Position numbers and translations under genes: made by a program. Below, one piece after another: positions 54,183 to 64,000 of a stretch of 64,000 bases of DNA. The notes below the pieces were generated by a model that was not told the DNA's origin, searched no databases, and saw nothing but the letters and a program-made list of their open reading frames with translations. The stretch lies in contig JAGVSM010003414.1 in assembly GCA_022494885.1 (NCBI GenBank), positions 248,001-312,000 on the forward strand. The letters run 5' to 3'. Position 1 is the first letter of the stretch. The number at the start of each line of letters is the position of its first letter. This DNA is from Micrasema longulum (lineage: Eukaryota > Arthropoda > Insecta > Trichoptera > Brachycentridae).

Positions 54183-55934
54183 TATGTTTATAATATTTAA
54201 ATTTTCTTCTTTTTTCTTAAACTTTTTTAAACTTAAAACTTTCTTAAACTTTTATTACTTGTGTCGGTTATTATCAAAATTGGTTAAATCCTGACAGAAA
54301 GATTTTTCAGAAACAACGTTTTTCTGTAACGAATTATCGCAAATTCGATTAATTTATTAAAAATACAAAATCTCGATGTTACGAACGATTTAAATGTATT
54401 TTATATAAATGAAATAATAAAAGATTCAACTGCATCCATAAAAAATAAAGATTTATATTTTATTTAACCGAGATTGAAAAAATTATTCAACTATTTTTTA
54501 AGAAATTCAATAATAAATATAACAATTTTTGATGAATTCGGTCATTTCTTGTCTATGATTATGTCTTTGAAAATAAAATTTAACTTAAAAATAAAATAAA
54601 AACAAAAGTAACGAGTCATCACATGCTCTCTGTCAAATGGAAACTAGCAACCATATTAAACAAATGCGCCACTCTGCTTGGCCACATCGGATATTGCTAG
54701 TTTTTAAATAAAACATGGTATGAGTGTTTCCGATTTCGACATGAAATTAAAAACTTGAATTACTTTAGTAAAACGTTGGATCTTTCCACTTTAGATATAA
54801 AAAACCTGGGTAATCTTAATATTTTCAAAACATCATTTTTTACTGAAAATGGATTTTACCGATTTTGATATCCACCAATACACTTACTTTTAAAAATGAT
54901 TAAATAAGTAATGCTTGACTATAATTTTATTTCAAGGATCAAAATAGGACTCCTACAGCGCGCCGCTATGCTTTCCGATTATGTATGTTACCTACTGGCA
55001 TTTTCAAACAGATTTAAAAAACGCTTTTCTCTCTGTATGAGTCTTTCGATCTTAATCAGCGTATCAAATACTTAACGTCTTCATTTCTGTGTAATATGAA
55101 TTTGCGATGTTGACGTTGGAATGTGGCGGCTTATGGCATCACCATACCCCGTATCCAGGGTTGTCAGATCTCCAGTTTAATGTCATACTAGTTTTTCTGT
55201 CTGTGCGGTCAAAAAAGTCTCGGTTAACTGGACAAAAGACCGTCTGGAATTCAGCCTATTTTATACGATGCACAAACACGTGCTTTTCCTACTGAACTAT
55301 ATTAAAAATACCTCAAGCGCCGCGACGTCTGTCCGGCTTCCATGTAATCATACTCATTTATCGATGACTAAGTTTGCGTTCGACAGAAAATAAAATGTTT
55401 GTTTCACTGCATACGAATGTACGAGTATGTAAAAATCGCGCAAAGCAAAAACAATAAAAATTAAAATAGTTAAAGTAAATAACAGAAAAAATACACATAT
55501 TCATATTCATTTATTGGCTTTAAATTACGTTCTTCGCGTTAATTTGTAAGTTTTAGCTTTCGCATAGAGGAACATTTTTGAAACAAACATGCTTATAAGC
55601 GTTTTCGCCTATTAGGTTTATGATTATCTACGTTCACGTATTACATCTATCTAGAAATCATAGTTCCTTTAAAGTAAAGTTTTCTTTTTTTCCTAGCTAA
55701 CGTATTTTAAAAATATTTTGGTACTTTTCCATACCTATGCTAGTAGTTATGCCTTGTTTGCCTATTTTGCGCCCTTTAAAAAATCGTTTAATTACTAGCA
55801 CGTGGGCTGATAAAATATTAAATTTAGCGCGATACGAGACAAAAGTAATCGTCTCCCGCGCCGTAAAATTTTAAATATTAAAAAAAAAAAAAAACAATAT
55901 CCCGCTAAGCCTCTATTCTAGAGGCTTGTCAGCA
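54183..55934. other. Unassigned DNA
   Basis: 55100-55350 is GC-richer; TCCAGGGTTGTCAGATCTCC near 55157 resembles a transposon end, but no partner was found. An A-run at about 55879-55893 precedes SINE C. Confidence 0.35.
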
Positions 55935-56118
55935 GGTGGAAAAGAGAGGATATGGAAAGAAGTTATGAAAAATACACGAAAACACCCAGACTAATTGAGA
56001 AAAAAATATTCTTGGATATGTTTCTTGCAACTGGCGGGAATCGAATCCGCTACGACAGTTTCACAGTTGGTCGTCTAAACGGACTGCACTACGGCGCCTG
56101 CCAATACACATTGATTTT
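55935..56118 (-). mobile_element. SINE family C-like copy with conserved core
   Basis: The minus strand carries a tRNA-like head GGCGCCGTAGTGCAGT (box A), ATTCGATTCCCGCC (box B region), then CTCAATTAGTCTGGGTGTTT. The TCTGGGTGTTTT core is typical of several insect SINE/LINE families and also occurs, as AGCCTGGGTGTG, in the 60.6-kb copy. Confidence 0.7.
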
Positions 56119-57229
56119 TCTGGGTTATTTGGCACTGCCCACCATCAAGGCTGATAAAATAACATAGATGGATTGCCTTATATTTAAACTTTTTAATAAG
56201 TTTCCGCGTAGTTTCTTGTGATTCACGTGCCATAATAATAATATAGTATAAAAATCTTGTCCTGTTTTTTAACACGTCTGGTAACCCTACCTATACTCTA
56301 TACTCGCCATACTGCGGGCCCTGGGGCCTCGCTATCGAGAGGACCCTGGCCAGATGATAATCTGTATATAGATAATATACACTGGGGAGTTCACCCCCGG
56401 AGGCTGAGTATCAGAGATTCAACTCGAGAATATTAAATCAAAGAGTACCACTGTTTTTTGCAACAGCTGGGTTTTCGTCATTTTTTGTTGTTTCATTATT
56501 GATTTAATTAATTACATTATGTAACTGCATTACATTAGGATATACGAATTATGTATTTAAGGACTTAACTTGCTTAAGTTCCTACGTAGTACTGATACTA
56601 AGCACATATTTGATTCTAAAATTATACGGTTCAGTGTGAAACTGTGGTATTTTAAGTCCTTAAAAGCACACTGTTTATATTATTTGGAAAGTAAATACAA
56701 ATATTTTTTATCTTTCAAAATATTACCTTCAAATAAATACTCTCCAATGGGCATCTTCAGAAATAAATAAGTCGAAGTGCACCAAGTATTCTTAATTTAT
56801 TTATAACTTATGTACTTAAATATAATTGACTAAACAATAACAATAGAATTCGATAAGGAGTCGTCAGTAAATAACATACATCGAAAGTCAATTAGTATAT
56901 TTCCATACAGCGTTGTGAAGTAAAAGATACAAATTTTAAAAAATAAAATCAAATGACGTTTTAAAATAATGAATCACCTCGCGATGGTCAGCGCTTAGTG
57001 TCGATCTTTGCTAATAATTCAATTAAATGAAAATTTTTAAAGTATATTTTTAAATAAGCTTTCAAATATTGTAATAACTTCATTTACACATTTTTATTCA
57101 ATTTATGTCGGCATTTCGGTAAATAAAAGCTGTCGTCAATTGCGAAGTATATAAAATACATAAAATTTGTAGACTCGAATCAGTGTTTGATTTACATAAA
57201 AATTAAGAATTTATGTATTTGTGGTTTGG
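56119..57229. other. Mostly unassigned DNA
   Basis: 56700-56830 shares ATAAGTCGAAGTGCACCAAG and nearby blocks with repeat M4 at 16.4 kb. The remainder has no recognised feature. Confidence 0.45.
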
Positions 57230-57825
57230 AAATGAATATTAATAAAATAAAGATTATGAATCTAACAAGGATAGACATTCTCATCAATAATAATAACATC
57301 GAAGTGGTTGATGAATACGTATATCTAGGACACAAAATCGAACTTGTTGAAAAAAAATAAACCATCCTAGTATGCTTAAAAAGACCAGTCTATGAATCGC
57401 GTATATTGCCAGTGACGACATACGGACTAGAAACTATATATGTGACACAGAAAAGTAGCCAGAAACTAAAATACTAGCAACGATCCATGGAAAGACAGAT
57501 GGTCGGTATATGTCTAAGAGACAGAATAAGAAATGAAGAAATAAGGCGGCGAACCAGAGTCGTAGTTATCCTGGATCGTGTGACAAAGTTAAAATGGCAG
57601 TGGGCAGGACACTTGGCGAGGCAAAATGATGGCAGGTGGACATCCAGAATAATGAAGTGGAGACAATGGGAGAACAAAAGAAGTGTTGGAAGCCCACAAA
57701 AAAATGGGATGTTGACATTGCCTCGGCAGCCGGTAAAACATAGATGATAAAAGCGGGTGATCGGAGGAAATGAAGGAAAAAAGGCCTTTATCCAGCAGGG
57801 GAGAGAACAAGGCTGAAGAAGAAAA
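57230..57825 (+). mobile_element. RTE-type LINE, 5'-truncated
   Basis: Plus-strand pieces read EVVDEYVYLGHKIEL, YESRILPVTTYGLETIYVTQ, MERQMVGICLRDRIRNEEIR, LKWQWAGHLARQNDGRWTSR and SVGSPQKN, ending in FIQQGREQG. The order is diagnostic of RTE-clade elements downstream of the RT catalytic core. Several stops and one frame change are present. The tail is GAAGAAGAAAAA-like. Confidence 0.9.
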
Positions 57826-58309
57826 ATGTTTTTTTCTTTATTAATGAGAAACAGTAATGCCAATTGTAACAATTATGTTAAATATAGACTTTGGGCTAAA
57901 AAAATACGAGGAGACTACAAAATTATTTAATATTCAACGATTGTTTGAGATATTCCACTCGCTTGTCGATGTCGACATAAATCATTACAAATCCCTGGTA
58001 TTTTACTCCTACGAGTACTTATGAGTTTAATATCTTATTGTCGTTGTGATGTTTTTATTTCAAAACGCCAAATAGTATGTACGACTGATTGATTTTCCAT
58101 TGTCTTTGAAGAAGTCTAACAGATGTTCTTCTTATCTAATGATCTTTATTATTAATTTAATGTGAGTTATTATAATTTAATTTCCCGTTTATATCGAGCC
58201 TTGAGCGTAGCACAAACCAGATGTAGGTATTAATGTTTTTGACAACTATTGTTTTCAAACTCGTAATCAAAGCATTTCGAAATTACTAATGAACGTTTTT
58301 GAATTAAAA
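57826..58309. other. AT-rich DNA
   Basis: No recognised feature. Confidence 0.4.
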
Positions 58310-58605
58310 ACTGACAGTCAAGAAATTATGTTTTTCTCTTTATCGCTAGCCGCTTTTCATACATATGTAGTTCACGTAAAATCAAAAAATAGATGCACGA
58401 TACTTTCATTCTAAAAATTGATATCTCATAATTGTCGGGATTTTTCAAAATGTAATGAAACATTTTAAAAAATCCCGACAATTATGAGACATCAACTTTT
58501 TAAATAAAAGTATCGTGCATCTATTTTTTTATTCTACGTGAACTACATATGTATGAAAAGCGGCTAGCTAGATAAAGAGAAAAACACAATTTCTTGACTG
58601 TCAGT
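58310..58605. mobile_element. Near-perfect 296-bp hairpin (MITE)
   Basis: ACTGACAGTCAAGAAATT at the left is mirrored by AATTTCTTGACTGTCAGT-type sequence at the right, and pairing continues to the centre (AAATGTAATGAAACATTT), leaving a loop of about 6 bases. Arms of about 143 bp differ at roughly ten positions. There is no coding capacity. No clear target duplication was seen. Confidence 0.88.
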
Positions 58606-59984
58606 CTTGAATAGTCACAGAAATAATAAATGCCGACGCATTTTCCTGATGATGGACGCGAAATGCCATCTGAAACGCCAGCAAAAGATGCAAACGGCAC
58701 AATAACCCAGAAAAACTAATAATTCGTGTTTAGTTCGTTTTTTTTAATTTTAATATTCATAACGCGACAAGGTGAAATACAATCGTGTCGATTTTTATAT
58801 TCCGATGTTTATTAGTTCTTTATTTGCCATCGGTTGGTTGTGGTTGCATCGTTTGTCACCCATCTTAGACTACATCAATCATTTCCCGGTAAAGCACATC
58901 CAGTCTATAAATACGTACTTATTATTTGGTTCGAGCACCGCGCTGACTATCGATTACAACGAAACGATAATAAATTTACCGACACTGATCGATATAGGGC
59001 TATTTTCGTGGAAAAATGTCATAATGGGTAAAAATTTAATATTGTTAACATATTCTTTGAAAATTAACGAAATAGGTAAAAAAAAATACCTAATAAGTTC
59101 ATCTCCTCCCCTCCTCCGTTTTTTCACCTATTTCTCCTGCAAGTTTTTTTAAATATTTCAATCAGTGCACGTTCGTGTTAGTTTTTAATAGCAACTCTCC
59201 TATAAACACTTAAGTTTTATATTTTGTGCAACAACTATGATGCATACATTTTTGTGATTTTTCGTGTAAGTATAATAAGTATCCTGGCGAAAAGACGGGT
59301 ACATTTTGAAACCGATAAACATAGAAAAGTCTGTGAGTTGTTAGATACAAATATGTACTTGCGTTTTATTGAAATCAACTATTTCATCAATATTTTATCT
59401 ATAAAACTACTTTATTTCAATTGATGTTTATTAGTTATTTGAATGATTTTGAAAACAGGTGGTTTTTATGTTTTTTTTTTAAATGTGACTTAACTTATGT
59501 CCCCATTTCACAGCTTGAATAAATTCCACTCCAATTGAGGGTGGATTGATATTAATTTATTGTGTTTGAATTTTTTTTATGGTGTTTATTATTTATTACC
59601 AAACAAACGCAATAACCAATACACAAATAAGTCAGGTAACTGCTGAATCAATATAAATGCATAAGAATGTAATAAATGTCTATACACCGGAATTTTATCG
59701 TGACTCATGGATTTGGACGATACGTGTGACAGTACTTACTTTTCTTACAGCAGAGAGCTTCTTGGCATAAAGATGTGATCTCCCGTGTTATGGCAATATA
59801 CTGAATCTTAAAAAAGCTGGTTTTGAGATAAATTACTTTAAAGTTGGTAAATGATATGCACACGTAAAACATTTGTGAAAAGAGTTAGATTGACCCTTCA
59901 TTCAAAACGTAAATAAAAAAAATGTTTTTTAATAGAATTCACAAAAACATCTTGTGGCGGAACATTTTTTAGAAATGTTTTTAA
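58606..59984. other. Unassigned DNA
   Basis: 58600-59030 is GC-richer, with overlapping plus frames (58772-59152 and 58834-59031). One reads YRLQRNDNKFTDTDRYRAIF, but I cannot assign it to a family. No splice framing. Confidence 0.35.
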
Positions 59985-60525
59985 ATGTATAGGTCGTTTA
60001 CACGTAGATAATACAATATTGTTTTCTCGCGGGACTCGACCTTTGTCCACAGCAACAGCAATTTGTGTAAACAACAATTTGTAGGACAACAAATTGTCCC
60101 AAAACATCGCCACCGAAACAGACGGGCAGGCTATCTCCGCGGAACAATGATTACCATCACCACCGCGCGCGTCCGCATTGTCCTTGTGTGAACACGTATA
60201 GGCAGCACCTTGTGACCATAGCAATTATCTTAACGTGAACGTGTCGCTCCCAAAAAAAAAAAATCTGCTGTAAATGGCGGCAAAAAATCATTATCATAAC
60301 TTAGTTCGTCCAATTTTAATTCCAGTACATATTGGTATAAAATTCATAGTATTTTTCGAGATTTCGCTCGTAACAAACGCTGTTGTGTGTTCATTTTCAC
60401 AGCGTTCACGTGTAAACTGTGAGTTTTCGTACTGTCCCAGCGTTATGTCCTGCATGGTTGAGGCTATTTACGGAGCTGGGACAAGATTTCATTGTCCACA
60501 TGTAAACGGCCCTTTATAAAGTCAA
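59985..60525. mobile_element. TIR element with GTTTACACGT ends
   Basis: Left TATAGGTCGTTTACACGTAG with ATAATACAATATTGTT and right ACATGTAAACGGCCCTTTATA with AAGATTTCATTGTCC are inverted. The interior has ACAGCGTTCACG-type repeats and an A-run (about 60250-60263). About 540 bp. Open frames inside are shadows. Confidence 0.65.
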
Positions 60526-60599
60526 TTCGCTGTAACACAAACATCTTATGCGCTTGCGCCCTGAACCATGTTCCGCACGACAACAGCGCTTCATTGACA

Positions 60600-60775
60600 A
60601 AACAGCGTATAGTGTAGTGGTCAAGACGCTTGACTCGCACACGAAAGGTTCCGGGTTCGATTCCCGGTGAGAACACAAACATTAAAATGTGATTTTTCTC
60701 AAGCCTGGGTGTGATGTAATTCACCACTGTATTGGGCCTCCTGGCCTGTTGCGGTGCAAAAAATAAATAACTAAG
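60600..60775 (+). mobile_element. SINE family C, complete copy
   Basis: tRNA-like head with TAGTGTAGTGGTCAAG (box A) and GGTTCGATTCC (perfect box B), then TTTCTCAAGCCTGGGTGTG core and GCCTCCTGGCCTGTTGCGGT end, followed by AAAAAATAAATAA. It is too diverged at the acceptor stem to be a functional tRNA. Confidence 0.8.
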
Positions 60776-61465
60776 TAAAAAAATATATAAAAAAATTTCA
60801 AAAATAAGTATTTGTGAGGTTGTCCTGGCAAAATGCGGTATTTTAAGATCCAGTATTCTGCCATTTTTACACTAACGGCATTGTATTATCGTCAATTACT
60901 TGGTAAGTTACAACAATAATAAAATAAAAGTTAGTTCATTTGGTGTTAAGCCAAAATTCTGTATCTATAGATACAGCATATTTATTTATTTATTTATACT
61001 TTTACATTGTTTGTATTCTATTTTGAATACAGAATAATGTGTCCTTACTGGGGTGGGGTGTCCCGTGTCGAGGGAAACATTTTACAAAATGTGAAACATG
61101 CTGAGACTGATTAGTTTAGCCGTTTCTGAGAAATCTTAGTCAGTTTTGAGAAAAACGCGTCAAAGTTTCAATATTGCCATTATATTAGCGCGATGACGTC
61201 AACATTTATTATTACGCGTAATATTTCGTACGTGTTTTATTATTCTATCGACAAACATCGGTAAATATCTTACCGAATTCTTGTTATACGGGTCCTGGAG
61301 TAGAGAAAGGAATGAAAAAAATACACTTGAGGCCAAAGACCCGGACGGGCAATCAGAACTGACTTGTCATCTATTATTTATGCTAGGCCTGGGTACAAAA
61401 CTATTTCAAACTATTGAAATAATACTACGAGATTGTTTATTTGATTGATTGTAAAATAAAGAGTA
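60776..61465. other. Unassigned DNA
   Basis: A TGACGTCA palindrome lies at about 61191-61201 and short hairpins such as TGTATCTATAGATACA at 60960-60976. No gene seen. Confidence 0.4.
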
Positions 61466-61720
61466 ATGTCATCATCACCGTAATCATAATTTTCCCATCC
61501 ACGCCCAGTGGTGCTTAGGACACTAAATTAGATCACTGAATGCTGCGTATCGCGATCGTCGATATTAAGATGAAGTGATCAGTCTTGGACTTTAGCTGCC
61601 AGTGAAATATTGCGGAGTAAATCCATATTTTAAACAAACACATACGTCATCTCATTCTAGCTTTAAATCTAACCCGGGACCCCGATCATTGTAGGCGACA
61701 TCAGACGACATAGACACCAA
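61466..61720 (-). mobile_element. SINE family A, degenerate full-length
   Basis: Starts with the CATCATCACC tail on the plus strand, then GGTGCTTAGGACACT, AAGACTGATCACTTCATC (reverse strand) and the decayed box B GGTCCCGGGTTAGATTT. Order matches family A in reverse. Confidence 0.6.
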
Positions 61721-61789
61721 CATCTTTCAGGCGGACTTAAGTTCACTCGATTCAATTTTTCTTGAAAATACATTTTTAAAATGCGAACA

Positions 61790-62230
61790 ACCTAATAGTT
61801 CTGTCATTTTAGTAAGTAATGGACTAATAACATGGGGATCCGCTGCAGCTAGACATCTTTAAAGAATAATTAAAGGACAAAATGGCATCATAAAAGTTAT
61901 TCTCAAGATACCAATAAGAACTCCATCTACAGAAATCTTTAAAGTCTTTGATGTGCCTGAGATATGCCTAATATACGCTAAAATTATTTTACTTGACAGA
62001 TTTGGAGATATACGTTATCATTCTCCTGCTCAGGGACATGGCAAGAAACAATAACTCCCTTTAACACAAAAATTTGACACGGGCGCAAGGATTATTTTTC
62101 TGCTAAATTGTTTAATATGCTTCCACATAAAATTAAATAACCTGATAAAATACAATATTTCAAAAGAGAAATGCAAATCTGGTTGAAGAAAATTGGGATA
62201 GAAGAAATTAAAAACATATTTTAATGACAT
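61790..62230 (+). mobile_element. Degenerate LINE reverse-transcriptase C-terminus
   Basis: Reads SNGLITWGSAAARHL, stop, IIKGQNGIIKVILKIPIRTP, EIFKVFDVPEICLIYAKIIL and FHIKLNN...FKREMQIW-like residues with frame changes, resembling the 'YGI..WG...LQKRIIRI...LF..L.IL.V..IY' stretch of CR1/Jockey LINEs. Confidence 0.6.
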
Positions 62231-62271
62231 CAGAAATACGTAAAAAAAATCATTTGCTAAAAGAAATGGAG

Positions 62272-62345
62272 TGGAGATTAATCGGCCTCATGGTGTACTG
62301 TTTCGTGTGTTTACCTACATATTGATAAATGAAATAATTTAAAAA
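62272..62345 (+). repeat. Interspersed repeat L5, copy 4
   Basis: GGAGATTAATCGGCCTCATG, GTGTACTGTTTCGTGTGTTT and ACCTACATATTG match the other L5 copies in plus orientation. Confidence 0.6.
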
Positions 62346-62879
62346 AATGATTTTAATAAATCCACCCTATGTTATTTCATGGTGCCGTGCTATGTTGAAC
62401 TTTTGACTAAATTGGCGGATAGGAATTTGACCTCTCTCCTTTAAGTTAATCGGACTTATTTTTGTCTGATAAAATTTTGAAAGCAGTTAAAATTTCTCGC
62501 TTATTACTCCAATGAATTTTATTAAAATGTTAAAACATGTTGAAAAATCATCAAATCTTATTAATATACATTTTTTTTCTCTAATTTGTAATTATACACC
62601 GTTGAAATTTCACATTGTAAAATTTCAACCTTTTAATTCAATAATATTGAAAATCGTTTCTCGATTTAATGAATAAGGCTATATACGAAAAGTAATGTGT
62701 GTCAATTATGAGGTTATAAAGATCTATCCGGCTGTCAATTCTGCGCTTTCGAATATTTAGCCATATAAATATTCTAAGGGGTAAGTTTGATCTATATTTC
62801 CATTTATGAATTCTTTTGAATGTAATATTTACATTATACATTTTCAATAATTAGTTTTTTTTTTATTTACGTAAATTTT
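62346..62879. other. Unassigned DNA
   Basis: No recognised feature. Confidence 0.4.
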
Positions 62880-62985
62880 TCTTTTTTGAGGGACCCCCAG
62901 ACCTTTGATCTATAAGTCCGCGACAAAAGCCGCGGGACCACGGCCTGATTCGGCGTTATGCATTTCGAAAAAAATGAAATATCCT
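62880..62985 (-). mobile_element. SINE family B fragment, copy 5
   Basis: The reverse complement reads GAATCAGGCCGTGGTCCCGC, GGCTTTTGTCGCGGACTTAT and AGATCAAAGGTCTGGGGGTC, the head of family B with a destroyed box B. Confidence 0.55.
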
Positions 62986-63028
62986 CAATGATGTAAACAA
63001 TTATATACTTTTTTGTTTTTATGAATAA

Positions 63029-63048
63029 CGTATATAGCGCTATTTTTG
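63029..63048. repeat. Terminal scrap of the 31.96-kb inverted repeat family
   Basis: TATATAGCGCTATTTTTGTA matches the outer end of both long arms; nothing more of the family is seen here. Confidence 0.4.
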
Positions 63049-63639
63049 TAATATAATTTACTATCTACATTTTTAATTCGTTATTTATTCGTATACTAAC
63101 ATTGCTGTGTTTTTATTTATATGGCGAAGAAACGGAAACATCCTAAATAATTTTATTGGCCTTATTAGATTTCCTTATACCAAGCTTATACTGAGGAATA
63201 ACTATACCTACTAAGCTTATTCCATCATGTATTTTTTAACCATGCATCATTTTACCGTACATTTATAAACAAGCTATGTGCAGTCACAAGTATTAACACG
63301 TTATTCGTATTAGTAACAAAACAAAATAAACTATACAAATGTCAGACCTCTAACGAAAAATAAGTCTATCAAAATTGATTATGATATTTATTTATTGATG
63401 TATTATTTGATTACTGTGGTGTTTTACACTCGGAGTTTGTTATGAAAGAACAAGCTGAAAAGAAACATATATTTTCTGGGCGTCATGAGACTTTTGAAAG
63501 ATAATATTTAATGTAAATGAAGAAAGTCAATTCTTAGATATAACACCACTCACAAAGTATTGATTAGCATGGACATTGGTTATAAAAACAGTAAATTACA
63601 TACCTAAATATGCCATTGATCAAAATGTTTAGTCGATCT
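63049..63639. other. AT-rich DNA
   Basis: No recognised feature. Confidence 0.4.
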
Positions 63640-64000
63640 GATGAATGTTCATTTTAATATGTATAGATTTAAATGTGATGGTATTTGAAAGAGATAGTGA
63701 GGTTACTGACTGCATAAGAAATGTAAAAAACGAATGTCTCGAACAAGTAGAAGAATTTGTGTATCTGGGAAGCATGTTTTCAGGAGACGGAGGAGTAGAA
63801 AAGATGTTGAAAGGAGAGGGAATGCGGGCAACAAAATGAACGGAGCACTAAGGACAGTAATTGCTAATAAAACTTTGTCAATCGAAGCTAAACTGCCAGT
63901 GCACAACGGAGTTTTAGTCCCAACACTTATGTATGGAAGTGAAACATAGAACTGGCAGAGGAAAGATGAAAGCCGAGTGAACGCGGTTGAAATGCGATCT
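63640..64000 (+). mobile_element. LINE family B fragment running off the window
   Basis: Reads ECLEQVEEFVYLGSMFSGDG, then after a one-base shift near 63800 ERRGNAGNKMNGALRTVIAN, AKLPVHNGVLVPTLMYGSET, a stop in place of the usual W, and NWQRKDESRVNAVEMRS at the edge. Very similar to the minus-strand copy at 2.7-3.28 kb. The 3' end lies outside the window. Confidence 0.87.

Noticed and set aside
55157..55260. TIR element starting CAGGGTTGTCAGATC
   Set aside because: The proposed right end (near 55245) matches too poorly.
57474..57872. 132-codon minus-strand frame
   Set aside because: It is the antisense shadow of the RTE coding fragment.
58772..59152. 126-codon plus-strand frame with a membrane-like start
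   Set aside because: Overlaps another frame of equal quality in the same GC-richer patch; neither could be tied to a family.
60600..60672. Functional tRNA gene
   Set aside because: Box A and box B are perfect, but the acceptor stem does not pair and a SINE core and tail follow, so it is a SINE head.

Overview
The window is AT-rich eukaryotic DNA with no recognisable intact protein-coding gene, no rRNA gene and no convincing functional tRNA gene. Almost everything that can be identified is decayed mobile DNA: 5'-truncated LINE retrotransposons (Jockey/CR1-like, RTE-like and a third 'RWFGHV' type), at least three tRNA-derived SINE families, non-autonomous Helitrons, PIF/Harbinger, hAT-like, Tigger/pogo-like and other terminal-inverted-repeat (TIR) elements, plus micro- and minisatellites. 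The element types (RTE with the LKWQWAGHLARQ-type tail, Helitrons running from TCTATATA to CTAG, a SINE core with TCTGGGTGTTTT) suggest an arthropod, most likely an insect. Lepidoptera is plausible, but that is inference from repeat style, not proof.

Layout. 0-12 kb: a fold-back TIR element, a minus-strand LINE tail, a hAT remnant, SINE A copies, a truncated Helitron, a SINE B copy, a second LINE tail. 12-20 kb: a full-length 679-bp Helitron derivative, a TIR element with a hammerhead-like motif, two LINE tails, a 469-bp fold-back element. 20-31 kb: a candidate spliced exon (minus strand, 20898-20973), nested TIR elements, LINE tails of several families, a Tigger-like MITE, and an internally deleted PIF/Harbinger element (about 27.0-27.95 kb) that still carries the starts of both of its genes. 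31-38 kb: two long, inverted, collinear repeats carrying arrays of a 35-bp box bound a 5.6-kb segment containing other insertions. 38-49 kb: a 47-bp minisatellite, the second 679-bp Helitron copy, tandem LINE 3' tails, a 102-bp hAT-like palindromic MITE, a GC-rich island at 47.05-47.43 kb and nested TIR elements. 49-64 kb: RTE tails, another LINE remnant, an almost perfect 296-bp hairpin, a TIR element with GTTTACAC ends, SINE copies, and a LINE fragment that runs off the right edge.

None of these pieces works with another as a pathway. The biology visible is transposon invasion, nesting, internal deletion and decay. The most distinctive items are the PIF/Harbinger derivative, the 5.6-kb segment bounded by inverted repeats, the long hairpin at 58.3 kb, the paired 679-bp Helitrons and the hammerhead-like core in the TTAA-flanked TIR element. 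All family assignments rest on reading motifs by eye; no database search was possible.
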